Source of the DNA: Candidatus Ligilactobacillus avistercoris
GTDB lineage: Bacteria; Bacillota; Bacilli; Lactobacillales; Lactobacillaceae
Assembly: GCA_019119415.1 (NCBI GenBank)
Contig: DWXB01000011.1
Span: 54,282 to 118,281, forward strand
Reading direction: 5' to 3'
DNA: 64,000 nt
Shown: one piece after another, positions 25,326 through 34,521 of the stretch
Position numbering within the stretch: position 1 is the stretch's first letter
Layout of the letters: each line of letters opens with the position of its first letter
Position numbers and translations under genes: made by a program
Notes under the pieces: model-generated
The model's input: only the letters and a program-made list of their open reading frames with translations
What the model was told of the DNA's origin: nothing
The model's database searches: none

Positions 25326-27656
25326 GTGGTTAAAGCAAAGAATAAGTGGGTACCGTTAAAAGAGGATCCGGCCGTTGACTACGAGCAGTTGGTTCAGCAA
25401 ACCGGGTTAAGCCGGCTAGTGGTTACCCTGCTAGTCGACCGTGGTTACCGGACGGCCGAAGCAATCAATGGCTTTTTACATCCCCAGGAAACTGATTTGC
25501 ATGATCCCCTTCAGATGCATGATATGAAGGCGGGGGTTGAGCGGATTAAGCAGGCCATTGTTGCGGGGGAGAAAATCGTAGTATACGGCGATTACGATGT
25601 TGATGGCTTGACGAGTACTGCCATTATGGTTGAAACCCTCGAGCAGCTTGGAGCCGATGTTGAGGCATACATTCCCAATCGCTTTAAGGATGGTTACGGG
25701 CCGAATAAGGCGGCGTATCGGCGGCTGATCGCTGCGGGGGCGCAGTTAATTGTCACCGTTGATAATGGGGTTTCCGGCAAGGAGGAAATCGCGGATGCAG
25801 CTCAGCAGGGGGTGGACGTGGTCGTGACCGACCACCACGAACTCCCTGAGGAACTTCCCGCAGCAAGTGCGGTGATTCACCCCCGTCATCCTGCCGGTCA
25901 GTACCCGTTTGGCGGATTATCTGGTGCGGGCGTTGCCTTTAAGGTGGCATCTGCGCTTTTAGAAGAATCGCCGGCAGAACTCCTTGACTTGGTTGCGTTA
26001 GGGACGGTTGCCGACCTTGTTCCGTTAGTGGACGAAAACCGGGCGCTCGTCACGTTTGGGCTGGCGGCTTTACGGACAACCTCGCGCCCGGGGTTACAGG
26101 CATTGTTGAAGGCGACAAACACTTCGTCTACAGAGATTGATGAAGAAACAATCAGCTATACGTTAGCACCGTGTCTGAATGCACTGGGACGGATGGGAAG
26201 CGCTCAGGAGGGGGTTGAATTACTGACGACCTTCGACCAGGAACGGGCAACAGCGTTAGCGGAACACCTAACGAAGTTAAATGATCAGCGGAAGCAGTTA
26301 GTGGACCAAATTACTACTGAAGCGGGCGAGTATTTGGCTCATAAGAAGCATTCCCATGCGGTAAACGTGGTTTGGGGCACTGACTGGCACGAAGGGGTTT
26401 TAGGAATTGTTGCAAGCCGGTTAGTTGAGCAAACCGGAAATCCTACCGTGGTCCTAAACTATGATAGTGAGCGGGGGGAAGCTAAGGGTTCGGGCCGGTC
26501 AGTTGCGGCCTATAACCTGTTTACTGCGTTGGACGGTCACCGGGATTTAATGACGAGTTTTGGGGGGCACCACATGGCGTGTGGCTTGGCCTGTACTAAG
26601 GAAGCCTTACAGGACCTGCAAACGGTTCTTGATGAGGAGTACTCCGCACAGGTTACTCGTCCAGAGAAACCCGCATTAACCATCAGTGGCCAGCTTTCGG
26701 CCCAACAGGTGACGTTGAACCTGATTAATGAATTAGCAGTGCTTGCGCCGTTTGGGCCGGAAAATCCTAAACCCGTCTTTGAAATTACCGGAGCGATCCC
26801 CCCGACAATTAGCGCAATGGGGAAGAACCAGGAACACCTGCGGGTAACGTTTCAGGAAGCGCGGCTGAATGCCGTGGCCTTTTCGGTTGGGGAGAAGATT
26901 CCACTTCTCAAGCAGGACCGGGTCACCCTGCGACTTGTTGGCGAATTGAGTAAAAACGTTTTTCGGGGCCGGACTACCCCGCAGGTAATGATTAAGGACA
27001 TGATGACAACGGAGGCGGCAGAAACGGCCTCTGGTGCGATCAAGGTGGTTGATAACCGGACTCACCGGTGGGGACCAGGGTTATTTACAACCCCAGGGTT
27101 ATACGTGTGTTTTGACGAACAGCTGGCCCACCAGTTGTGTACCCACCTGCCTTCGCGAAAAGATATAACGGTTTGTTCTGCAACCACGGCGCTAAAGCCG
27201 GCAGAAACCCTTACGGTGGTGGATTGTCCAGCTACCCGCGCCCAGCTTAAACGGGTGGTGCAGGCGGTCCAACCAGTAGAGGTGCGAATTCTTGCCCATC
27301 ACAGCGCAGGACGACTAAGTTTGCCAAGTTGGTCACAATTTGGTAAACTCTATAAGTTCGCCCGGCAACATCACCAAGTTGATGTCCGGCACCGGATTGG
27401 CGAGCTGGCAACGTACCTTCATCTCCCGGTAACTGACCTAGTGTTTATGATTCAGGTGTTACAGGATGCTGGATTAGTGACGGTTAATGCGGGGTTGATG
27501 GATGCGCAGTCAACGGATCAAACCGTTGATTTAACGGCGCAACCGCGGTATAAAGCCCGGGCGGATGCGGTGTTGCTTGAGCATCAATTACTGGATAGTT
27601 CGGTAAGTGCCCTAACGGCATTGGTACAAGAATTAGCTGGAAAGGCTGCCCAGTAA
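25326..27656 (+). CDS. recJ: Single-stranded-DNA-specific exonuclease RecJ
   Basis: RecJ (776 residues) is the 5'-3' ssDNA exonuclease of recombination and mismatch repair. The DHH phosphoesterase motifs are all visible: VYGDYDVDGLTSTAIM (I), VTVDNGVSG (II), VVVTDHHELPEELP (III, DHH), and the DHHA1 region SGRSVAAYNLFTAL ... SFGGHHMACGLA (GGH motif). The C-terminal third (about 560-776) is the extra domain seen in Firmicute RecJ. The GTG start lies after AGGTGGTAAG. The gene ends 15 bases before apt, the usual recJ-apt pair in lactobacilli. Confidence 0.96.
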   Translation: MVKAKNKWVPLKEDPAVDYEQLVQQTGLSRLVVTLLVDRGYRTAEAINGFLHPQETDLHDPLQMHDMKAGVERIKQAIVAGEKIVVYGDYDVDGLTSTAIMVETLEQLGADVEAYIPNRFKDGYGPNKAAYRRLIAAGAQLIVTVDNGVSGKEEIADAAQQGVDVVVTDHHELPEELPAASAVIHPRHPAGQYPFGGLSGAGVAFKVASALLEESPAELLDLVALGTVADLVPLVDENRALVTFGLAALRTTSRPGLQALLKATNTSSTEIDEETISYTLAPCLNALGRMGSAQEGVELLTTFDQERATALAEHLTKLNDQRKQLVDQITTEAGEYLAHKKHSHAVNVVWGTDWHEGVLGIVASRLVEQTGNPTVVLNYDSERGEAKGSGRSVAAYNLFTALDGHRDLMTSFGGHHMACGLACTKEALQDLQTVLDEEYSAQVTRPEKPALTISGQLSAQQVTLNLINELAVLAPFGPENPKPVFEITGAIPPTISAMGKNQEHLRVTFQEARLNAVAFSVGEKIPLLKQDRVTLRLVGELSKNVFRGRTTPQVMIKDMMTTEAAETASGAIKVVDNRTHRWGPGLFTTPGLYVCFDEQLAHQLCTHLPSRKDITVCSATTALKPAETLTVVDCPATRAQLKRVVQAVQPVEVRILAHHSAGRLSLPSWSQFGKLYKFARQHHQVDVRHRIGELATYLHLPVTDLVFMIQVLQDAGLVTVNAGLMDAQSTDQTVDLTAQPRYKARADAVLLEHQLLDSSVSALTALVQELAGKAAQ

Positions 27657-27671
27657 AGGAGTATTACAAAA

Positions 27672-28199
27672 ATGGCATTAGATTTAAGAAAGTACGTCGC
27701 AAGTATTCCTGATTATCCGGAAAAGGGAATTATTTTCCGGGATATTTCACCACTCTTAGCTGACGGTCCTGCTTTTCGGAAAGCAACGGATCAAATCGTG
27801 AAGTTCGCTAAGGATAAGGGCGTTGAAATGATTGTCGGGCCGGAAGCCCGGGGCTTTATCGTCGGGGGGCCGGTTGCCTACGAGTTAGGGGTCGGGTTTG
27901 CTCCTGCCCGGAAGAAGGGAAAGCTTCCCCGTGAAACCGTGAAGGCGGAGTATAGCCTAGAATACGGAACGTCTGCTCTGTACATGCACAAAGATGCGGT
28001 TAAGCCGGGCCAACGGGTGCTTGTTACGGATGATTTACTGGCAACGGGCGGAACTATTAGCGCAACGATTGACCTTGTTGAACAACTTGGCGGGATTGTC
28101 GTGGGGTGTGCCTTTTTGATTGAGTTGAAGCAGTTAAAGGGCCGTGAGCGAATTAAGGGGTACGATACGCTGGCATTAATGGATTTTGATGGCGAATAG
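27672..28199 (+). CDS. apt: Adenine phosphoribosyltransferase
   Basis: Apt (175 residues) converts adenine and PRPP to AMP in purine salvage. The family start [21 protein letters not shown] is present. The PRPP-binding motif is [16 protein letters not shown] (about 116-131), and [19 protein letters not shown] is the second conserved block. The ribosome binding site AAAGGAG precedes the ATG by about nine bases. It is last in the recJ-apt unit, ended by a bidirectional terminator. Functionally it complements the NCS2 purine permease encoded 5 kb upstream. Confidence 0.97.
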   Translation: MALDLRKYVASIPDYPEKGIIFRDISPLLADGPAFRKATDQIVKFAKDKGVEMIVGPEARGFIVGGPVAYELGVGFAPARKKGKLPRETVKAEYSLEYGTSALYMHKDAVKPGQRVLVTDDLLATGGTISATIDLVEQLGGIVVGCAFLIELKQLKGRERIKGYDTLALMDFDGE

Positions 28200-28221
28200 T
28201 TAAGGACAGTTAACGATATAA

Positions 28222-28259
28222 AAAATGGTGGAAACTGAATAATCGGTTTCCACCATTTT
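28222..28259. terminator. Bidirectional terminator between apt and yfhO
   Basis: AAAATGGTGGAAAC / GTTTCCACCATTTT, a perfect 14-bp stem between two convergent genes, with A and T runs on both flanks. Confidence 0.9.
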
Positions 28260-28279
28260 CTTTTCTCCTAATAGGATGG

Positions 28280-30877
28280 TTATTTCCGCATCCGCCGTTT
28301 CAGGTCTTTAAATGAATCACGGAGTTGATATCCAACCCAGGCGATTGCCAGAAGACTGACAAGCAGTCCCACGTAGAAGAGCGGCGGGGTGTACGTCATT
28401 TTAATGGTATGCTTTCCTGGTTGAACGTTGAACGCCATGAGGGCCTGCTGAACCTTAAAGGTTTTTACCCGGTGGCCGTCAACCCGGACGTGCCAGCCCT
28501 TTGAGTACGGAATGGTTGTTGTCACGATGTGCTTGTCGCGTGGAACAGTGATTGTTCCAATAATCTTCCGGGAGCTGAACCGCGTAACGTGGAGGGAATG
28601 CCGCTGGACATCCTTAAGCCCTTGGGTGACAGCGTGGTTGTTCATTCGGTACAGCACGAAGTTTTGAAGTTGAACGCTAGGTTGGGTGTAGTCAATTGAA
28701 ACACTCACCCGTTGGTGTTTGTTCTCACTTGCGACGTTCGCAATCACGGTGTGCCGGAAGCTGCCATCCTGGTAAAGTGGTTGACCATTCAGCGAGACTG
28801 TTGCGTTGTTGTTTTGGCTTGCCAGTGCCGCACCAAGCGTTAGGTAGTAGATGTCGTTTGAATCCGGGACAAAGGTCAAGGCAATCTTACCGTCGTTAGC
28901 CTGGTTTTTCTTTGAAAAAATTTGGTTAGTAAGTGTATTACCACCGGTCGAATTTGTATACTGAACACCGTTAAAGTCGGCTACCTTAAAGTAATTCCGC
29001 TGCTTTTTGTTTCCAAGAACCGCATTCAGCCACTCGTTTTGGTATGCAATCGGATTATCATACATTGCCGGCATATGCTTGATTTTGTCACCGGCTGCGT
29101 ATGCAATTCCAGCGGCATACGGATTCTTAAAGATTGCTGTGTGCGCGGTTGAATCGACCCGGTCGTAGAGGGTGAGGTTGTTAATCTCGGTCAACTGGTT
29201 GAGCGGGGGATTCGTCTGGTTAGTTGTCGGCGCAATGGCGTACTTCATGTCGAGCAATCCATCCGATACTACGGTTCCGTTACTGTAAGAAACGTTGTTA
29301 TCCCCGTCAAGGTCCCCAATCTTACCGTAGAAGTCCGGAATCGCCTTTTCAAGGGCGGAACTAAAGTATGAACCGGTGTTCATGTTAAATGCAATCCCGT
29401 CGTTCCGGTCCCGGTTGTAAAGTTCACTTACCCGGTAGAACCCGTTATCAAGGTGGTGTAGTTGCCGGCTGTCAATTGCTAACTGGGTTGCGGGCACGTC
29501 GTAATCGCTCTTTGAAAGGTACGTAATACTACCGAGGGAGAGGACAACGTTGGTTCCCATTTCCCCCAGAACCGCACAGAACAGCAAAACGTTCCGGAGA
29601 TGGATAAACCGGTCAGCTGGCTGAATAAAGAGCAGTAGAAGAATAACAATTCCGAATGCCAGTGAGAGGTATAGTTCAGTAGTATTAACGTAACCAAATT
29701 TTTTAATGTTAATGAAGTTGTACGTAATCATTCCCCCGAAGAGGAGCGCGACGATTCCCGCCTGCCACCACGTGATTGTAAGGTGCTCGTTCTTAAACGT
29801 GACCGCTGCCAGGAAGGCCATCCAGAAGCTAATTACGAAAGAGAACCGGCACGGATACCAAACAGGGAACTGAAAGGCGTGCCAAAAGAGGACAAGGGGA
29901 TCAAACGTCATTGAAACCACTAAGAACGCACTGATTGCAAGGGCGACGATTCGCTGGCGCCAACTAAACCGGGTTGCCAGGAAGTAAATAATGGTTCCAA
30001 AGAGGGCCAGGCTACCGACAAAGACGTTCGGCAATCCCCATGACATTTGGTTAAAACTGTAGGCGCCAAGAACCATCTTCGACATAATCTTTGGCAGGAA
30101 GAACTGGAACTTGGTGGTCATTGCTTGGGTATAAGCGCCCTTACTGTTAAGCAGGGAGTAAGATGTTGGTAATAAAATAATTGCGCTCAGGGCAGCAGCA
30201 AGGAGGGAGCGCTTAATGAAAAGCCATCCGTCCTTGAAAAGCTGTTGCCGTGAAATGTGGCGGCTTGCCTCAAACCAGCAGAAGAAGAGCACCAGGAAGA
30301 TACAGATCATGTATCCCATGTAGTAGTTGATGACCATCATTAATGCAAGCATCAGGGAGTATGCGTACCTGTTCTTTCCTTCCAACATGTTCATCATGGT
30401 TAAAACGATTAGTGGCAGGAAAATTGCGGCATCAAGCCAGAGCAGGTTAAGCTGGTTGGCCACAAACCACGCCATCAGGGCATAACTGGTTGCAAAGGCG
30501 GGCACCATTACACCGGTTTGTAGGTTGCGCTTTTTCAATAGGTACCCGAAGGCAAGCCCAGCCAAACCATACTTGAGGACTGTGAGCCACAGGATTCCCG
30601 ATACAATGCTGTTTCCCGGGAAGAGGAGCAGAACGAGGTTAAACGGGCTTAATAGGTAGTACGCAACGTCACCAAACATTCCGCCCCCAATCGCCTTACT
30701 AAAGGAATAGAAGAAGCCACTTGGGTGTAACAGAATGTGCTTAAAGTAACGGAAAAAATCAATGTATTGTTCCCCTAAGTCGACCGTTAAAATTGTTTGG
30801 GAGCCAAAGGGGGCCATGTGCCGGTAGATGAAGTACCCCAACATGATGGCTGCAGGACACATGAAACTTAGGATCAA
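28280..30877 (-). CDS. YfhO family membrane glycosyltransferase-like protein
   Basis: An 865-residue multi-pass protein: about 12-13 helices in the N-terminal 470 residues, a large extracellular part (470-820), a final helix (FYVGLLVSLLAIAWVGYQL) and a basic tail. YfhO proteins in Bacillus and Listeria glycosylate lipoteichoic acid outside the membrane, using undecaprenyl-linked sugar; that role is inferred here from family. The conserved GQYIDFF-type block appears as LGEQYIDFFRYFKHIL. The TTG start at 30877 has only AAAGGA nearby. An in-frame coding-like extension (KRTKQFLKDHYQ) reaches a strong GGAGG site near 30923-30932 but offers no ATG, GTG or TTG, only ATC. The true start is therefore uncertain. 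Confidence 0.85.
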   Translation of the reverse strand: MILSFMCPAAIMLGYFIYRHMAPFGSQTILTVDLGEQYIDFFRYFKHILLHPSGFFYSFSKAIGGGMFGDVAYYLLSPFNLVLLLFPGNSIVSGILWLTVLKYGLAGLAFGYLLKKRNLQTGVMVPAFATSYALMAWFVANQLNLLWLDAAIFLPLIVLTMMNMLEGKNRYAYSLMLALMMVINYYMGYMICIFLVLFFCWFEASRHISRQQLFKDGWLFIKRSLLAAALSAIILLPTSYSLLNSKGAYTQAMTTKFQFFLPKIMSKMVLGAYSFNQMSWGLPNVFVGSLALFGTIIYFLATRFSWRQRIVALAISAFLVVSMTFDPLVLFWHAFQFPVWYPCRFSFVISFWMAFLAAVTFKNEHLTITWWQAGIVALLFGGMITYNFINIKKFGYVNTTELYLSLAFGIVILLLLFIQPADRFIHLRNVLLFCAVLGEMGTNVVLSLGSITYLSKSDYDVPATQLAIDSRQLHHLDNGFYRVSELYNRDRNDGIAFNMNTGSYFSSALEKAIPDFYGKIGDLDGDNNVSYSNGTVVSDGLLDMKYAIAPTTNQTNPPLNQLTEINNLTLYDRVDSTAHTAIFKNPYAAGIAYAAGDKIKHMPAMYDNPIAYQNEWLNAVLGNKKQRNYFKVADFNGVQYTNSTGGNTLTNQIFSKKNQANDGKIALTFVPDSNDIYYLTLGAALASQNNNATVSLNGQPLYQDGSFRHTVIANVASENKHQRVSVSIDYTQPSVQLQNFVLYRMNNHAVTQGLKDVQRHSLHVTRFSSRKIIGTITVPRDKHIVTTTIPYSKGWHVRVDGHRVKTFKVQQALMAFNVQPGKHTIKMTYTPPLFYVGLLVSLLAIAWVGYQLRDSFKDLKRRMRK

Positions 30878-31020
30878 TTGATAATGGTCCTTTAGAAATT
30901 GTTTAGTACGTTTGATTGCAAAAACCTCCAGTTTATTACCGATAATATTCTTTCCTAGTCTACCACGATTAAGGGGGAGAATAAATTCTGTGAGCCGGGA
31001 ATTGCACTCTTGGATTTTAT

Positions 31021-31048
31021 TTGGGACGTTCTACTCGTTGCCTATAAA
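31021..31048 (+). promoter_or_regulatory. pbp2B promoter
   Basis: TTGGGA (31021-31026), 16-base spacer, TATAAA (31043-31048), some 75 bases before the chosen pbp2B start. Confidence 0.55.
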
Positions 31049-31124
31049 ATATGGTAGGATGGAGTTTGAACTAACGTCTGAAATCAGGGTGGATGAAGTC
31101 CCTGATAAGAGGGAGAAGAGCGGA

Positions 31125-33209
31125 ATGAAGAAATCACTCGGAAAAATTAAGTTTAAGCAACAGAAGAAGGGTACGCGGGACAATAAATCAATTATTCCGT
31201 TCCGGCTAAATCTCCTGTTCTTTCTGGTTTTTGTGCTATTCGTAATGCTGATTATTCAGATGGCGCACCTACAGATTATGCAGGGAAAACGGTTTGCGGC
31301 GGAAGCGGCGAATAATTCGACTAAGGTTGAAACCCGAAATGTCCAACGGGGGATGATTTTTGATTCAACCGGGAAGGTGCTTGTGGGGAACGATTCTTCC
31401 CGGGCAATCACCTACACGAAGCCGTTAAACGTAACGGATGCCCAGATGTATCAGGTTGCTAACGAACTCGGGAAATTTCTTTCCGTGGGAACGAACACGC
31501 TAAGCTCTGCGCAGAAGGCTGAGTATTATTTAGCTAATCCTAAGAATAACGCGCGCATAGTAAAGAAAATCAGCGGTGCGAATACGATGACCGGCGGGAA
31601 GCTGACGAAGGCGGAGCAGGATTATGTTCGCCGCCATCATTTGGGACAAAACTTACCGGCAGCGCAGCAGAATGCCGCAGTGATTTTTAATAAGATGAAC
31701 GGAGCATTGTCACTATCAACCGTATACATTAAGACGAAGGACGTCAGCGACAAGGAAATGGCTCTTGTTGGTGCGCACATGGCACAATTGCCCGGAATCC
31801 AGGTTGGAACGAGTTGGAGTCGAAACTATCCAAATGGGGATTCAATCAAGAGTATCGTCGGAACGGTGACGACCCAAAAACAGGGACTTCCGGAAAACCA
31901 GGTTAATGAACTGTTGGCCGAAGGGTACGCCCGGAATGATAGCGTCGGTTCCAGTTATCTTGAATCGGAGTACGAGAATGTTCTTAAGGGAACTAAGAAG
32001 ACGATTAAGGTTGAAACTCAGAACAACAAGATTAAGAAGGAAGTCAAAGAATACGGCGGGCAGAACGGAAGCGACCTTCAGTTAACGATTAACGCTAAGT
32101 TCCAGAATGATTTGCAGGGGATTTTACAGAAACAATTAAATGGAGTTGTTGGTGGTAATCCGTATAGTCAAGGAGCGTATGCTGTTGTAATGAATCCCAA
32201 TACTGGGGCAATAGTTGGAATTGCAGGAATTCATCGAGATTCGAAGACGGGGAAGCAGACTTCGGATGCTTTAGGAACGATTAACCAGGCGTTCACAATG
32301 GGATCAGTAGTTAAGCCTGCGATGGTAATGGGCGGCCTTCAAAGTGGAGTAATTACTCCTGAAAACAATGTAATTGTCGATACGCCGATTGTCCTTCAAG
32401 GAATTGCACGAATTGCATCATGGTTTGATGAAAATGGTAAAACACTCACAATGAGTTTGACAGCGCAACAAGCGTTAGAAGTTTCATCTAATGATTATAT
32501 GGTGAAATTGGTTATGAAAATGGGGGGATTTAAATATGCTCCTGGTAAAAAATTAGAAATGCCGGTTTCTATTTTTTCTCGTCTTCGAGACAACTTTGCT
32601 CAGTATGGACTAGGTGTAAAGACGGGGATTGATATTCCAGGTGAGACTGCTGGTATGAAAGGGCCAAGTGGTAAGAAGAATATTGGGAATGCCCTTTATA
32701 TGGGTTTTGGACAGTATGATACGTACACGACAATGCAACTTGCGCAGTATACATCTACCATTGCCAATGGTGGATACCGGTTACGCCCGCATATTGTCTC
32801 CGCTATTAGGCGACCAACTAGTAAGGGAAGGTTGGGAGCAATTCAGTACAAGTTTAGCCCGCAAGTATTGAATGTGGTTCAGGCATCACCAGCACAATGG
32901 AATGTTGTTCATGAAGGAATGTGGGATGTAGTTCACGGTAGTAGTCCTTATATAACTGGGGAGCAGTTGAAGGATATTAAGCCAGCAGTAGCTGCTAAAG
33001 GTGGACAAGCTCAGACTGTTACTGATGGTCATGAAACGTATACGTATAGTGTTGCGTCGTATGCTCCGTATAAAAATCCGCAGGTAGTAGTTATAGTAGT
33101 ATTTCCTGGAATATCTTCATCAAGTATTACCTTTGAAACGGAAATGAACGCAACAAAGGATATCTATAACGCATACTGGAAGGATGTCCAGACAAATGAT
33201 GGAATGTAA
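31125..33209 (+). CDS. Class B penicillin-binding protein (PBP2B-like transpeptidase)
   Basis: A 694-residue monofunctional transpeptidase that cross-links peptidoglycan, probably at the septum. It has a basic cytoplasmic tail, one membrane helix (LNLLFFLVFVLFVMLIIQMAHL, about 28-49), a PBP dimerisation domain (NVQRGMIFDSTGKVLVGND) and the transpeptidase domain. Active-site motifs, numbered from the ATG at 31125, are S394-V-V-K397 and S454-S-N456. The expected KTG box reads K625-G-G627 (AAKGGQAQT), so the Thr is missing. Upstream in-frame starts at 30912 would cross the promoter. From roughly 32.14 kb codon use becomes AT-rich (CGA, AGG) and stays so into the next three genes, suggesting that the transpeptidase half was imported. 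Function in low beta-lactam affinity is inference. Confidence 0.88.
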   Translation: MKKSLGKIKFKQQKKGTRDNKSIIPFRLNLLFFLVFVLFVMLIIQMAHLQIMQGKRFAAEAANNSTKVETRNVQRGMIFDSTGKVLVGNDSSRAITYTKPLNVTDAQMYQVANELGKFLSVGTNTLSSAQKAEYYLANPKNNARIVKKISGANTMTGGKLTKAEQDYVRRHHLGQNLPAAQQNAAVIFNKMNGALSLSTVYIKTKDVSDKEMALVGAHMAQLPGIQVGTSWSRNYPNGDSIKSIVGTVTTQKQGLPENQVNELLAEGYARNDSVGSSYLESEYENVLKGTKKTIKVETQNNKIKKEVKEYGGQNGSDLQLTINAKFQNDLQGILQKQLNGVVGGNPYSQGAYAVVMNPNTGAIVGIAGIHRDSKTGKQTSDALGTINQAFTMGSVVKPAMVMGGLQSGVITPENNVIVDTPIVLQGIARIASWFDENGKTLTMSLTAQQALEVSSNDYMVKLVMKMGGFKYAPGKKLEMPVSIFSRLRDNFAQYGLGVKTGIDIPGETAGMKGPSGKKNIGNALYMGFGQYDTYTTMQLAQYTSTIANGGYRLRPHIVSAIRRPTSKGRLGAIQYKFSPQVLNVVQASPAQWNVVHEGMWDVVHGSSPYITGEQLKDIKPAVAAKGGQAQTVTDGHETYTYSVASYAPYKNPQVVVIVVFPGISSSSITFETEMNATKDIYNAYWKDVQTNDGM

Positions 33210-33235
33210 TTTTGGTATTAATTGAGGTGGTAATA

Positions 33236-34498
33236 ATGGAATTTTGTAGTGATTTATCACTTGATGAATTTGATAGTTTTGCTAAGACTCATCCCTTGAG
33301 TCGTTTTATGCAAACTAGTGAGCAGTTAAAGGTAACTGGCCGTAAAAAAGAAGTAGGGTGTGTTGGTGTGTATGATGATAATCATCAGTTAATTGCCTCT
33401 GCATATTACTTTGTGGACCATTCACATATGGGAGACGTTTATTCGATTAAAGGTGGTCCATTGTTGGATTATGATGACGAAGAATTATTAGATTTCTTTG
33501 TACAATCGTGCAGTGAATATTTTAAGCAAAGAGGGGCGTTGTCGTTTCGAATTACCCCGCCTCTGGATCGCAGGAAGCTTGACGAGCATGGAAATGAGTT
33601 AACGGAAGAAAACGATGCATTAATTCAGCATATGCGTCAGTTGGGATTTCGATACTTTAGTCAATGGCCAATTAAGGATAATAGGTTACCAGCGGTTGGT
33701 TTAGGGTATGAGTATCGTAAGGATCTTAGAAAAATTACAAGTGTATCTGAATTACGGGCGACTTATAATAAACGAGCAAGGAACGACGTGAAACGTGCCG
33801 AAAGGTTTGGTGTATATTTGGAAAGGCTTGGTTACAATCAACTTAGCGAGTTTAAAAAATATACCCAACGAACAGCGAATGAGCGAAATTATCCAGATCA
33901 AAGCCTTGAATTTTATCAACAAGTTTATCGTAATTTTGGGGATAATGTGCTTTTTATTGAAGCTAAATTAAACTTGAAAAGTTTTGTGGGTAAGTGTCAA
34001 GTTGAAGAACAAAGAATAATCGAACAAATTAATGATTTAGAAGGACAGTTAAGATCTAAGAACTCTAAAAAAATAAAGAGTAAATTGAGTCAAGCTAAGC
34101 AGCAGTTGCAGCAGACAAAACGATCACTTAAGAAAGCACAGGGGGAGCGTGAAAAAAATGGCGATGTAATCGTGCTTTCAGGGGGGATGTTTTACGTTCA
34201 TCCTCAAGAAATGGCGTACATGTTTAGCTTTACAGACAAACAGTTCAGTAATTATTATGGGCAACATTACTTGATGGATTATGTAATGCAATTAGCAATT
34301 GAAAAACATATCCCAACGTATAATTTTTACATGGTAACAGGACTTTTTGATGGAACGGACGGGGTTTTAAAATTTAAGCAACTGTTTGAAGGAAACACCT
34401 ATCAGACGATTGGTTGGTTTGAAAAACCGCTTAAACCGATGCTGTATTATATGAATACTTTGATTCGAAAGATTTTGAGAAAAGAAGAAATCAGATAA
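33236..34498 (+). CDS. FemABX-family peptidoglycan interpeptide-bridge aminoacyltransferase (first copy)
   Basis: A 420-residue protein of the FemABX/MurM family, which transfers amino acids from aminoacyl-tRNA to the stem-peptide side chain of lipid II. The two GNAT-like halves are visible (GDVYSIKGGPLLDYDDEELLDFF; YNKRARNDVKRAERFGVYLER; ... HYLMDYVMQLAIEKHIPTYNFY, ending GVLKFKQLFEG). A lysine- and glutamine-rich coiled-coil arm at about 250-305 separates them, as in FemA. The ATG at 33236 has GAGGTGG eight bases upstream. It is 26 bases behind pbp2B and about 23 before its paralogue. Codons are AT-rich (AGA, AGG, CGA). Which amino acid is added is unknown. Confidence 0.87.
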   Translation: MEFCSDLSLDEFDSFAKTHPLSRFMQTSEQLKVTGRKKEVGCVGVYDDNHQLIASAYYFVDHSHMGDVYSIKGGPLLDYDDEELLDFFVQSCSEYFKQRGALSFRITPPLDRRKLDEHGNELTEENDALIQHMRQLGFRYFSQWPIKDNRLPAVGLGYEYRKDLRKITSVSELRATYNKRARNDVKRAERFGVYLERLGYNQLSEFKKYTQRTANERNYPDQSLEFYQQVYRNFGDNVLFIEAKLNLKSFVGKCQVEEQRIIEQINDLEGQLRSKNSKKIKSKLSQAKQQLQQTKRSLKKAQGEREKNGDVIVLSGGMFYVHPQEMAYMFSFTDKQFSNYYGQHYLMDYVMQLAIEKHIPTYNFYMVTGLFDGTDGVLKFKQLFEGNTYQTIGWFEKPLKPMLYYMNTLIRKILRKEEIR

Positions 34499-34521
34499 TT
34501 GGAGAGTAGTGAGCAAGATAA

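Noticed and set aside
30912..31124. 71-residue extension of PBP2B
   Set aside because: It crosses the predicted promoter and leader; the basic tail and membrane helix begin normally from the ATG at 31125.
32636..32660. KTG in GVKTGIDIPGE of PBP2B as the catalytic third motif
   Set aside because: This is the conserved structural segment of class B PBPs after SxN; the true third motif lies later at AAKGGQAQ.
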